From positions 3,693,234 to 3,757,233 of the forward strand of contig CP030886.1 in NCBI GenBank assembly GCA_006969745.1: 64,000 nt of DNA. Reading direction: 5' to 3'. The notes under the pieces are model-generated. The model did no database searches, was not told the origin of the DNA, and saw only the letters and a program-made list of their open reading frames with translations. Of the stretch, positions 41,556 through 49,695 are shown in pieces; position 1 is the stretch's first letter; the number at the start of each line of letters is the position of its first letter. The translations under genes and the position numbers were made by a program. The DNA is from Cytophagaceae bacterium (GTDB lineage: Bacteria > Bacteroidota > Bacteroidia > Cytophagales > Cyclobacteriaceae).

Positions 41556-41977
41556 TATTGAATGGTATCAGATTGAATTTCAGGTTCGAAGATGAATGAA
41601 GAGATACAGCCGGAAGATGTAGAATCAGCGGTTAAGATCATGCTAATACCACTAAATTGAACGGAGAAGTTTTCGCACACCGTTTCATTTTCCTCGGTAA
41701 CACATAAAACTAAAAAATCTCCAACGTCCCAATTGCCATTTTCAATTCCTAATCCTCTTTGAAATGAGTATGTATCATCAGCGTTTAGCTCCAGCCTGTA
41801 GCAGCTAACATCATCACATGGGAGACCATCTGAACCATTTCGAGTTACATCCTGGCAGTTTGTGGTTACTACGCTACTTGCTACCCAGACTCCGATGAAA
41901 TTACCGGAAGCATCATCATCACCGCATCCGATAAACCAGATGCACAGTATTAGAAGGAAAGGAATTATTTTTTTCAT
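41555..41977 (-). CDS. Lipocalin-like lipoprotein
   Basis: Lipoprotein of 140 residues starting MKKIIPFLLILCIWFIGC (lipobox FIGC). The start at 41977 is chosen because a longer frame to 42091 adds 38 non-signal residues and would overlap the divergent gene. Mature features are NFIGVWVASSVV near the start and several Cys (CQDV, PCDDVSCY, LCVTE), with lipocalin-like strands such as ADDTYSFQRGLGIENGNWDV. Several Cys could form disulfides. It is coupled to the VIT1 gene by a TAATG overlap. Confidence 0.7.
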   Translation of the reverse strand: MKKIIPFLLILCIWFIGCGDDDASGNFIGVWVASSVVTTNCQDVTRNGSDGLPCDDVSCYRLELNADDTYSFQRGLGIENGNWDVGDFLVLCVTEENETVCENFSVQFSGISMILTADSTSSGCISSFIFEPEIQSDTIQ

Positions 41978-42022
41978 ATTGTAAAAGTAAATCAAAATGA
42001 GCTCAATAATATTGCTGTAATT

Positions 42023-42229
42023 ATGAGTGGAATGGCATTTTCGAGTATGCGAGTAGGAAAAAAATATCGCTTGATCAATTATGGAGAGCAAAGCGAATTC
42101 ACATTGATGGAGGTGATCGGGCGAAATGATTATAGATTAAAGGACCTGTCCTCGATGGAAAACTATCTAATGAGCGACTTAATTCGATTTGGAAAAGGAG
42201 AGGATTTTGAGCTTCGTGAAATATATTGA
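42023..42229 (+). CDS. Small hypothetical protein upstream of ddl
   Basis: Protein of 68 residues with no signal or membrane segment; the second ATG (42032, MAFSSMRVGKKY) is also possible. The run RVGKKYRLINYGEQSEFTLM then VIGRNDYRLKDL, and the end FGKGEDFELREIY, read like a small SH3-like or Tudor-type barrel. The family is not recognised. It ends 20 bp before ddl on the same strand, so the two are probably cotranscribed. Confidence 0.65.
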   Translation: MSGMAFSSMRVGKKYRLINYGEQSEFTLMEVIGRNDYRLKDLSSMENYLMSDLIRFGKGEDFELREIY

Positions 42230-42249
42230 GAGTGTTTTAAGACAAATAC

Positions 42250-43272
42250 ATGAAAAAGCTACTTGTTGTATGTGGTGGTCAGTCGCCGGAGCATAAGATA
42301 TCCATCCGCTCTGCTAAAAATATTTTGAATGAATTGGATCGTTCAAAATATCATATCACCATTATTGGTATTTCTAGAAGTGGCTCTTGGCGATTGATTG
42401 AGGTCAGTGAGTTGGGTGATGAAATTCTCACACAGGGACATCAGGTTACCATTGCTCCAGGAACTACGGAGTGGCTATATAGTAATGGTGCGTCACTTGG
42501 GTCCTTTGATGTCGTTTTCCCAATATTACACGGACCTAACGGTGAGGATGGTACAATTCAAGGGTTGTTTAGTTTGTTAGGGATTCCATTTGTGGGCCCG
42601 GGAGTGCTGGGTTCTGCTGCTTCTATGGATAAGGATTTCACCAAGCGATTGTTAAGAGATTTGGGGATTAGGGTAGCCAATTGGTCTTTGATTGTGCGTG
42701 GAGGTGCTATTCCGGATTATAAAGAGATTCAAAAGGAGCTAGGGGAAGTAGTTTTTGTAAAGCCTGCCAACATGGGATCTTCAGTAGGCGTCCATCGAGT
42801 AAGTAGTGAACAGGAATGGAAAGTTGCGATAGCTGATGCGCTAAGTTACGATCGAAAGGTGCTTGTAGAGGAATCCATCAATGGAAGAGAATTGGAATGT
42901 GCTGTTTTGGGTAATGCAGAACCGAAAGCAAGTGGTGTAGGGGAGGTGAGATCAGGAAACTTCTACTCATTTGAAGAAAAATATGATGCCTCATCAGATG
43001 CAGAAATTGATATTCCGGCAACAATTGATAAGAAGTATTTACCGGAGTTAAAGCAAACTGCGATTGCTGCCTATAAAGCCCTTGATTGTGAAGGAATGTC
43101 ACGTGTGGATATGTTTTTGACCAGTGATGGGGAAATTTATGTGAACGAAATAAACACCATCCCAGGGTTTACAAGCATAAGTATGTATCCCAAGTTGTGG
43201 GAGCAGGAAGGTTTGAGTTATCCGGATTTACTGGATCAACTTATTGATTTGGCTATTGAAAAGGGCGTATAA
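42250..43272 (+). CDS. ddl: D-alanine-D-alanine ligase
   Basis: ATP-grasp enzyme of 340 residues that joins two D-Ala for peptidoglycan precursors. Landmarks are VVCGGQSPEHKISIRSAKN, FPILHGPNGEDGTIQGLF (about 98-115), FVGPGVLGSAASMDKDFTK, VFVKPANMGSSVGVHRV (ATP-binding loop) and YVNEINTIPGFTSISMYPKLW near the C-terminus. It follows the 68-residue gene by 20 bp and is otherwise alone. The length agrees with the family. Confidence 0.97.
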   Translation: MKKLLVVCGGQSPEHKISIRSAKNILNELDRSKYHITIIGISRSGSWRLIEVSELGDEILTQGHQVTIAPGTTEWLYSNGASLGSFDVVFPILHGPNGEDGTIQGLFSLLGIPFVGPGVLGSAASMDKDFTKRLLRDLGIRVANWSLIVRGGAIPDYKEIQKELGEVVFVKPANMGSSVGVHRVSSEQEWKVAIADALSYDRKVLVEESINGRELECAVLGNAEPKASGVGEVRSGNFYSFEEKYDASSDAEIDIPATIDKKYLPELKQTAIAAYKALDCEGMSRVDMFLTSDGEIYVNEINTIPGFTSISMYPKLWEQEGLSYPDLLDQLIDLAIEKGV

Positions 43273-43278
43273 TACCGA

Positions 43279-43851
43279 TTAGCCCTGAGCAAATCCCATG
43301 ATCTCATCAATAGCCATTCTATCTCTTAGTCCTTTGGCATAGTGTACCTTTCGAATGATACCTCGTTCATCCATTAAAAATTCTGCAGGTATAGTTCTAA
43401 TGGATTCATTGCCCTGCATCCAGTGTACAGGTAGTTTCTTCTTTTTCGCTTCGAATACTTGTTGAAAAAATGAAGTGAAATGACTTTTGGCTGATTTGAG
43501 ACCGGAACTTTCAACTCCATATGTATTGTACCAAATCTTTTCAGGGTCTGAGATCAAAGGAATTGGAGAGATGCTTTCATGAAAGCTGCTGGAAAGCAGT
43601 AGTTCTTTTTTTGATTCAAAAAAGAATATCATTTCCAGTCGGTTTTTCTTGAGCTCTTCGTAGTGTTTTTGAAGGTTGTGAACCCTGGTGTTGCAGAATG
43701 GACAACCTGCATGTCTAAAGAAGGCTATTAAGACTTTCTTGCCTTTATAACCAGCTAAATCTACTTCTCTGTCAAAAATGTCGATCAGTTTAAACAATGG
43801 TGCTGGCGCATTGATGTCGAGTGTTATTCTCTCTGTTGTGGGTTGATTCAT
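43279..43851 (-). CDS. Peroxiredoxin-like / AhpC-TSA family protein
   Basis: Thioredoxin-fold protein of 190 residues. The opening APLFKLIDIFDREVDLAGYKGKKVLIAFF and the site FFRHAGCPFCNTRVHNL (CPFC at about 51-54) give a two-Cys centre. It resembles the peroxiredoxin-like AhpC/TSA group and not classical AhpC, in which the site is PxxxTxxC. It has no signal peptide, so it works in the cytosol. It likely reduces peroxides or disulfides; the electron donor is unknown. It converges on ddl with 6 bp between stops. Confidence 0.82.
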   Translation of the reverse strand: MNQPTTERITLDINAPAPLFKLIDIFDREVDLAGYKGKKVLIAFFRHAGCPFCNTRVHNLQKHYEELKKNRLEMIFFFESKKELLLSSSFHESISPIPLISDPEKIWYNTYGVESSGLKSAKSHFTSFFQQVFEAKKKKLPVHWMQGNESIRTIPAEFLMDERGIIRKVHYAKGLRDRMAIDEIMGFAQG

Positions 43852-43948
43852 AAGTTAATGGCGGTATACAAAACGTAACTTACGAAAGTATTCTTGTTTG
43901 GCTTTCAGATATTGTGAACTTTCTGAACGGAGCTTAGCTTTACCTACC

Positions 43949-44848
43949 ATGAACTATTGGCAGCTAGTTAAAGACTCGTACAGCGGCTATGCAAACTACC
44001 TGTGGAGGGAAATCACTCAACCTCAGTGGCATAGCTATTTCTATTGGTTGCTTGGTGTTTCTGCATTCTTTTTAATTCTGGAATGGGTACGCCCATGGCG
44101 AAAGAATCAACGTCGTTTTCGAAAGGATTTTTGGCTGGATTTATTCTACATGTTTTTCAACTTTTTCATTTTTTCGCTTATTATCTATAATGCCGCTTCA
44201 GATGTGGTGGTACATTTTTTCAATGACATTTTAGCTTCAGTTGGAATTACCAACCTTGTAGCATTTGAGGTGATGAGTTGGCCTACATGGGCTCACCTTG
44301 TTTTAGGATTTTTTGTAAGGGATTTTGTTCAATGGTGGACGCATAGACTTTTACACAGGGTTCCATTTTTATGGGAATTTCATAAGGTTCATCACAGCGT
44401 AAAGGAAATGGGTTTTGCTGCTCACCTTCGATACCATTGGATGGAAACGATTGTCTATCGATCGATTGAATATCTACCTCTTGCGCTTATCGGAATAGGC
44501 CTCAGAGACTTTTTCATCATTCACATTTTTACGTTAGCCGTCGGGCATTTCAATCATTCCAATTTCAAATTGAATCTTGGGCCATTGAAGTACATTTTCA
44601 ATAACCCACAAATGCATATTTGGCATCATGCCAAGTCTTTACCAAAAGACCGGCATTATGGTGTGAACTTCGGACTGACGCTAAGCATATGGGATTACCT
44701 TTTTAAGACTAATTACATCCCAAAAAGTGGGAAAAATATCGAATTAGGTTTTCCTGATGATGAAAAATTCCCGGACAATTTTGTTGGACAGATTACTCAC
44801 GGGTTTACACCACGTACTTCTCGAGACTCATCCAGCCACCGCCATTGA
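43949..44848 (+). CDS. Sterol desaturase / fatty acid hydroxylase family membrane protein
   Basis: Di-iron membrane oxygenase family protein of 299 residues from the ATG at 43949. An earlier ATG at 43898 adds 17 residues without family similarity. Histidine boxes are HRLLH (about 133-137), HKVHHS (about 146-151), HFNHS (about 213-217) and HIWHHAKSLPKDRHYG (about 233-248). Four to five membrane spans surround them. The substrate could be a lipid or carotenoid. Its 3' end overlaps the rhodanese pseudogene on the other strand by 44 bp. Confidence 0.93.
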   Translation: MNYWQLVKDSYSGYANYLWREITQPQWHSYFYWLLGVSAFFLILEWVRPWRKNQRRFRKDFWLDLFYMFFNFFIFSLIIYNAASDVVVHFFNDILASVGITNLVAFEVMSWPTWAHLVLGFFVRDFVQWWTHRLLHRVPFLWEFHKVHHSVKEMGFAAHLRYHWMETIVYRSIEYLPLALIGIGLRDFFIIHIFTLAVGHFNHSNFKLNLGPLKYIFNNPQMHIWHHAKSLPKDRHYGVNFGLTLSIWDYLFKTNYIPKSGKNIELGFPDDEKFPDNFVGQITHGFTPRTSRDSSSHRH

Positions 44849-45096
44849 TTACCTCAAACCCTTGAGCTTTAAGCATTCGCTTGGCAGATCCGCTTCTGAT
44901 ACCGGAAGCACAACATGTAATGACAGGTTTGTTTTTATCTAAATCTCCTAGACGTTTTGGTATACTTTCTAAAGGAATGTTGATTGACTTTCTAAGATGA
45001 CCTCCTTCGAATTCCGTCTTGGAGCGCAACAATCGTTGCACCTTCGTTTATGAATTTTTTCAACTTTTTAGTCTTTCCGGTAAGTAGTCCTAGCAT
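44805..45096 (-). pseudogene. Frameshifted rhodanese-domain protein
   Basis: The minus-strand frame from the ATG at 45096 reads MLGLLTGKTKKLKKFINEGATIV, a normal rhodanese start, then loses the frame near 45027. In the next frame the protein goes on as RSKTEFEGGHLRKSINIPLESI, includes the active-site loop CCASGIRSGSAK and ends EKYVV. The family usually has an Asp-Val pair between the two blocks (IVDVRSKTEF), and its absence matches loss of five bases. The catalytic Cys survives, so a GTG start at 45041 could still give a 78-residue fragment. A sequencing error is the alternative. Confidence 0.75.
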
Positions 45097-45197
45097 GGTT
45101 TTTTGTTTAAAGCTAATAAGCAATTTCAATGGTCAAACTAAAGGTGCATACTAATAGTTCAAAAAGATATACACGGTGAGGATTGAATATTCAAGTC

Positions 45198-45938
45198 TTA
45201 ATGTAATTCAGGATTGTTGTACTCCAGATAATAATCTTTAAGCAGATGCCAGAAATCATCTGTGTATTTTCCATTTTCTGTTCTAATGATGATTTCAGAA
45301 GTTCTACAATCTCTCGAATCAAACTCAAACTTGGCCATCTTCCGAAATACAAGCTCTGCTTCCTGGTTCCTTACGTTCACTAAGTGAGTAGGAAATAGAT
45401 CGGACTTACGGGCAAGTGAAATGAATTGATTCATTTCATGTGCCGGGTAAAGGAGATAGAAAGAGCCCTTGCCTGAAAGTAGTTTGAGAATGTTTTCGAA
45501 GAGATCATCCATAGATAAGTGAGAGGAGTGAAGAGCTTGATTCTTGGAATTATTTGCACCTTTTGAACTACCCTGAAAGAAAGGTGGATTACATATGATG
45601 ACATCAAAGGGATCATTTTTATAATCCTGAATCGCAGAATGATGACATGTTAATTGCCTGCGCCAAGGAGAATTATGAAAGTTTGCAATTGCTTCCGAGC
45701 AAGCATTTTTATTAATTTCAACAGCTTCGATTTGAGCATTTTCTATTTTCTGGACGAGCATTAAAGGAAGCAATCCTGTGCCGGTTCCAATATCTAACAC
45801 TCGTTTTGATCCTTGCTTGGCAATGCTTAATTCATCAGCTATCCACGCACCAAAAAGACACGCATCAGTCGTCACTTTCATTCCGGATAGTGCTTGATCT
45901 ATCCGGAATTCTTTGAACTGAAAGTAGGTGTTTGGCAT
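45198..45938 (-). CDS. trmN6: tRNA1(Val) adenine-37-N6-methyltransferase family (TrmN6/YfiC)
   Basis: SAM-dependent methyltransferase of 246 residues. The N-terminal FRIDQALSGMKVTTDACLFGAW is the TrmN6/YfiC pattern. Motif I is VLDIGTGTGLLPLML (about 43-57), and the catalytic adenine-N6 motif is DVIICNPPFFQG (about 113-124). E. coli TrmN6 has 245 residues. It modifies A37 next to the anticodon in tRNA-Val. The start is the ATG at 45938. Confidence 0.93.
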   Translation of the reverse strand: MPNTYFQFKEFRIDQALSGMKVTTDACLFGAWIADELSIAKQGSKRVLDIGTGTGLLPLMLVQKIENAQIEAVEINKNACSEAIANFHNSPWRRQLTCHHSAIQDYKNDPFDVIICNPPFFQGSSKGANNSKNQALHSSHLSMDDLFENILKLLSGKGSFYLLYPAHEMNQFISLARKSDLFPTHLVNVRNQEAELVFRKMAKFEFDSRDCRTSEIIIRTENGKYTDDFWHLLKDYYLEYNNPELH

Positions 45939-45996
45939 GCAGCGAAGATAACTATCAATCGATGCAAATAGCAGTTTCTAAGCATCATTCAGAGCC

Positions 45997-48603
45997 TCAT
46001 TCATACCTCAGGTTATCAGAAGGATTCACGTTCGATATTTTGTTCACTTGCCATATGATGGCACTTCCTCCAAGAATTAATGTTGCAAGCACAGCAAGCA
46101 AGATCTCCAAGATGCCAACGCCTTCTCCAAACTTATTGAAAGTCTTTACCAGGAAATTGTCATAGAATAAATAAGAACACGGAATGGCGATAAGTAGAGC
46201 GATAGACCAAAGGCGGAAAAACATTCCGGCCAATGTACTAATGAGGCTTTGCTTTGATGCGCCCAGGATTTTCCGGATGGCTACTTCTTTCGTTCTATTT
46301 TCTGTTGCGTACACTACCATGCCAAGGAGCCCAAGGCAAGAGATGGTGATTGCCAGAGCAGCAAGAAATCCGAAAATCTTTAATCCTGAATAGAAAAAAT
46401 CGTAAGCATTGTCAATTTCTGTCTCCAGCAATGTAGCCCTGAAAGGAACGTTTGGAAATAATTGATCCCATCTGCTTTGCAAGAAATTCGTGCTGGCCAG
46501 GTTGTCCTGATCGTCAATGGTGACAATAGCATATGCCAATTCACTTTCATCGATCCTTAGCATCATTGGCTCAATCCGTTCGTTTAGCGGTTCATGATTG
46601 TAATTTTCAATTACGCCAACGATTTTGGCATATGTGCCACTTTGCAGTGAAACGAATGTCGTATCCGTGAAATTCATCTGACGAAGGCGTTTCATCATTT
46701 CCTGATTTACTACCACCTCTTCTATTTGCTGCCCGCTTTCAATTTTGGAAGTACCCCATTTCATGTTGAGGTTCATTTCTTCTATGAAATAATCATCAAT
46801 AAAGACCTCTCTTATTCTTATTGGGTCTTGATCACCATTCAACAGGTAGTTATTTTTTGACAATGATGTGCCGGGAATGCTTGAGCTAAAGCTGACCGAG
46901 GAGATGCTGGACTGATTCAACAGATCTGTTTTTAGCAATTCAATATCCTTGCCTTGGGTATAAACGATAAAAGTATTATCCACAGAGAAGGGAAGCTCAA
47001 ACGATCTACTGTCGTAGTACTGCTTTAAAAGAACGCCAACTCCGATCATGAAGCCGAGGGTCAATGCAAATTGAAAAACCAGGAGTCCTTTCCGAATTCC
47101 GGAAATTGAAACCTTACTTGATGTATCTGATCTTAAGGCTTGTATAGGTGAAATCTTAGCAAAATAGGCGGCTGGACCAATGCCAGTTAATATTCCAGTT
47201 GCAATGGCAAATCCGATAAAAGTTATAATCAGGGTTGGTGTGATATCAATAATAAGTGCTGAACCGCCAATTATCATACTCGTAAATGCTTGTTTGATTT
47301 GAATGAAAACGAAGGATGATAAAGCGACAGATGCCAGACAAATTAGGACTGTTTCAACAAGGAATTGGTAAATAATATGTTTGCGATGACTGCCCATTAC
47401 TTTTCTGATACCAACTTCCTTGGCTCTTTTGAGTGCAATAGCTATTGACATGTTGGAGTAGTTGAAACATGCCGGAATAAGAATAAGCAATGAAATACCA
47501 AAGAAAACAAGCATAACAGGCATATCGAACTGCACCCCAATGCCATCATTTATCAGTTCACCTGGGGTAATATCCAAAAGTCTTTGAAGTCCGAATTCGG
47601 CTTTTTCATCTTCTTCGGCAAACGCCTCAATTCCGCTTTTGGCAAGCTCATTCATTCGCTTAATTACCTCATCATCTGAGCTATTCTCAAGCGCAAAGTA
47701 GAAGTAGCTGTCTGTAAACTCTACCCAACTTGATGATCTGTAATTGGCGTTAAACTTTTTTGAAATCGGATAACCTCCAAGAATGTCGAACGCTAGGTGT
47801 GTTCGTTTTGGAAAATCTTTTAAAACTCCTGCAATTCGCAGTTGACCCCATTCTTCTGTTTCAATGGTTTGATTTAAAGCCGATTGCTTGCCAAAAAGCT
47901 TTGTTGCAAGCTCCTTGGAAATAATGACCATGCCCGGTTCATTGAGTACAGCGGAACTTCCTGATTCCAGCTCAATAGCGAACACATCAAAAAAGGAAGG
48001 CTCAGTGAAGTATCCGAATGTTCTTATGTTATTTCCATTGTGATCAATAAGCGCCTTAAACCCAGTATTGATGTGGACAGACTTATAAATCGAAGGAATC
48101 TCTTTCTTCATCCGATAAGTAAGAGCTGGTGGAGCAGAGGCATACTTTTTCTTATCACCATCATATGTTATTTCGGTAGTCACCCGATAGACGTTTTCTG
48201 CGTCCGGATGGTAAGTATCAAATTGGTTCAGTTCCACATACATGGCCAGTGCCAACAGTGCGATGGACATCCCCACGGATAGTCCAAGAACATTGATTAC
48301 TGTAAATACTTTTTGCTTTTTTAAATTTCTAACAGAAATCTTAAGGTAGTTTTTGAACATGGTCATTGAGTTTTTGTGATAAAATGATGAATAAGCGGCC
48401 TTGGATTTCCGCTTTTTTAGTCCATATGAAAAAAGGAGAGATAAGACTTGATACCAATATTTTAAATTGGCTTTTAGCTTACCAAATTGTTCAAGGTTTA
48501 GTCCGTAGACCTCATCAAGGTCACCTTGAATGTCTTCCATTTCAGCCTTTCCGGCATACCATTTTAGTATGCGCTTAGCAAGAATAGGTGGGTGAGTCTT
48601 CAT
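45997..48603 (-). CDS. ABC transporter permease with N-terminal prefix domain, FtsX/MacB type
   Basis: Membrane protein of 868 residues. Residues 1-70 (PILAKRILKWYAGKAEMEDIQGDLDEVY) form a permease prefix domain, a feature of permeases encoded with PadR regulators. The standard permease starts at about residue 80 (MFKNYLKISVRNLKKQKVFT). Two FtsX units follow, with KEVGIRKVMGSHRKHI and KEVAIRKILGASKQ. Its ATG overlaps the stop of the upstream PadR gene by 4 bp. No ATPase is adjacent. The PadR-prefix-permease pair suggests that export is induced by a membrane or peptide stress. Confidence 0.93.
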   Translation of the reverse strand: MKTHPPILAKRILKWYAGKAEMEDIQGDLDEVYGLNLEQFGKLKANLKYWYQVLSLLFSYGLKKRKSKAAYSSFYHKNSMTMFKNYLKISVRNLKKQKVFTVINVLGLSVGMSIALLALAMYVELNQFDTYHPDAENVYRVTTEITYDGDKKKYASAPPALTYRMKKEIPSIYKSVHINTGFKALIDHNGNNIRTFGYFTEPSFFDVFAIELESGSSAVLNEPGMVIISKELATKLFGKQSALNQTIETEEWGQLRIAGVLKDFPKRTHLAFDILGGYPISKKFNANYRSSSWVEFTDSYFYFALENSSDDEVIKRMNELAKSGIEAFAEEDEKAEFGLQRLLDITPGELINDGIGVQFDMPVMLVFFGISLLILIPACFNYSNMSIAIALKRAKEVGIRKVMGSHRKHIIYQFLVETVLICLASVALSSFVFIQIKQAFTSMIIGGSALIIDITPTLIITFIGFAIATGILTGIGPAAYFAKISPIQALRSDTSSKVSISGIRKGLLVFQFALTLGFMIGVGVLLKQYYDSRSFELPFSVDNTFIVYTQGKDIELLKTDLLNQSSISSVSFSSSIPGTSLSKNNYLLNGDQDPIRIREVFIDDYFIEEMNLNMKWGTSKIESGQQIEEVVVNQEMMKRLRQMNFTDTTFVSLQSGTYAKIVGVIENYNHEPLNERIEPMMLRIDESELAYAIVTIDDQDNLASTNFLQSRWDQLFPNVPFRATLLETEIDNAYDFFYSGLKIFGFLAALAITISCLGLLGMVVYATENRTKEVAIRKILGASKQSLISTLAGMFFRLWSIALLIAIPCSYLFYDNFLVKTFNKFGEGVGILEILLAVLATLILGGSAIIWQVNKISNVNPSDNLRYE

Positions 48604-48926
48604 TTAAGGGAAAGGTTGATTTTTGAGCCAGCCCAAAGCTGATCCCTTAATGATTTCATATTGTTAAGTTCAGAGACTGCACTATCCGTTAACTCGAAGT
48701 AGCGCTTTCTGCGTCCGCCACGTTCGTTGGTAGGTTCTCCCAGATAGGAGGAGATATAGCCTTTTTCCTCCAGCCGCGTCAGTGTGGAATGAAGAGCTCC
48801 AATACTTAACTTCCGGTTGGCTCGTTTTGAAATATCATTTAGAATGGCAACTCCGTATGCTTCTTTTGCCAGGTTGGCAATGGTAAGCAGCACCAGTTCC
48901 TCAAATTCTCCCAGGTATCCTTTCAT
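48600..48926 (-). CDS. PadR family transcriptional regulator
   Basis: Winged-helix repressor of 108 residues. The DNA-binding part at about 5-80 reads GEFEELVLLTIANLAKEAYGVAILNDISKRA then LSIGALHSTLTRLEEKGYISS and GGRRKRYFELTDSA. It is coupled by a 4-bp overlap to the downstream prefix-domain permease gene, the standard pair. Two near-identical 21-bp repeats lie directly upstream around its -7 element, which suggests self-repression. Confidence 0.95.
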   Translation of the reverse strand: MKGYLGEFEELVLLTIANLAKEAYGVAILNDISKRANRKLSIGALHSTLTRLEEKGYISSYLGEPTNERGGRRKRYFELTDSAVSELNNMKSLRDQLWAGSKINLSLK

Positions 48927-48929
48927 TAC

Positions 48930-48994
48930 TTTCTACTTTTAAGAATTAATGATACGGCAAGTATACCTATATGTTTCTATTTTTAAGAATTAAT
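48930..48994 (-). promoter_or_regulatory. Two 21-bp direct repeats flanking the PadR promoter
   Basis: Copies at 48930-48950 and 48974-48994 match at 20 of 21 bases (core TTTTAAGAATTAAT), with a 44-bp period, about four helical turns. The -7 element lies between them. One copy would cover the -33 area and the other the start of the transcript, a typical repressor layout. PadR binding is inferred. Confidence 0.6.
48958..48965 (-). promoter_or_regulatory. -7 promoter element for the PadR operon
   Basis: Minus-strand TATACTTG, one mismatch from TAnnTTTG, 31 bases before the PadR start and between the two 21-bp repeats. Confidence 0.5.
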
Positions 48995-49023
48995 ATTGAA
49001 ATGAGTTGAGTTAGATTTGCTCC

Positions 49024-49233
49024 ATGCAGACATTTGAATTGGAAGGACACGATTTCATTGAATTAAACAAATTGCTGAAAATCATGCAGTTAGTAGGTTC
49101 GGGAGGAGAGGCTAAACAGTATATTGATGAAGGTCTGGTACAGGTAAATGGCCAAGTCGAAAAGCAGCGAAGAAAAAAGCTGCGACCTGGAGACAAAGTG
49201 CAATTCGAAGGACATGAAGTGGAGGTGAAGTAG
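49024..49233 (+). CDS. Small S4-domain RNA-binding protein (YaaA/RlbA-like)
   Basis: Protein of 69 residues consisting of almost only an S4 domain: ELNKLLKIMQLVGSGGEAKQYI, then DEGLVQVNGQVEKQRRKKLRPGDKV and VQFEGHEVEVK. The Arg/Lys-rich loop (EKQRRKKLRPGDKV) is the RNA-contact face. Relatives act in ribosome assembly or rescue. Its stop is adjacent to the stop of the convergent VOC gene with no gap. Confidence 0.9.
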   Translation: MQTFELEGHDFIELNKLLKIMQLVGSGGEAKQYIDEGLVQVNGQVEKQRRKKLRPGDKVQFEGHEVEVK

Positions 49234-49599
49234 CTATCTGCTAAACTCGCCGATGTGCCACAATACACCCGATGGATCATAAATGAAGCCCTCCTGACCC
49301 CAATCAAAGGAGGTCGGCTCAACCAACTTTACCCCTTCAAACTTCTTATCCAAACTTTTTCCTTTAAGAATTTCCCAATAGTCAGATAAATTGTCTACTT
49401 CAAGAAACAACATTGAATTATCAACCCATTCTTTCACGTAAAAGTCCTGTAGGTAGAAGCCAAAATTCTCAATTGAGAAGTAAGACATTTTTGGTGAGGT
49501 AATTATTTCTACAAATCCCCATGTCTTATAAAAGTCCCTTGATTGCTGGTAATCCTTAGCTCCAACAAATGCACGTATTGATTCAATCGCTGGTTTCAT
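49234..49599 (-). CDS. VOC superfamily protein (bleomycin-resistance-like)
   Basis: Protein of 121 residues from the ATG at 49599 (MKPAIESIRAFVGAKDYQQSRDF); a longer frame to 49650 adds 17 residues with no family match. VOC features are SRDFYKTWGFVEII at the start, FYLQDFYVKEWVDNSMLFLEVDNL in the middle and EGFIYDPSGVLWHIGEF at the end, with His and Glu as likely metal ligands. The substrate is unknown. Confidence 0.82.
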   Translation of the reverse strand: MKPAIESIRAFVGAKDYQQSRDFYKTWGFVEIITSPKMSYFSIENFGFYLQDFYVKEWVDNSMLFLEVDNLSDYWEILKGKSLDKKFEGVKLVEPTSFDWGQEGFIYDPSGVLWHIGEFSR

Positions 49600-49695
49600 C
49601 TTGGTTAAATAAAATGGTGACGTATTGTAATTTCGGTTACTTTTTCGCAATTGTGAATTTTTCTTGCGAGAATTAGACGAAATACATACTAAGTT

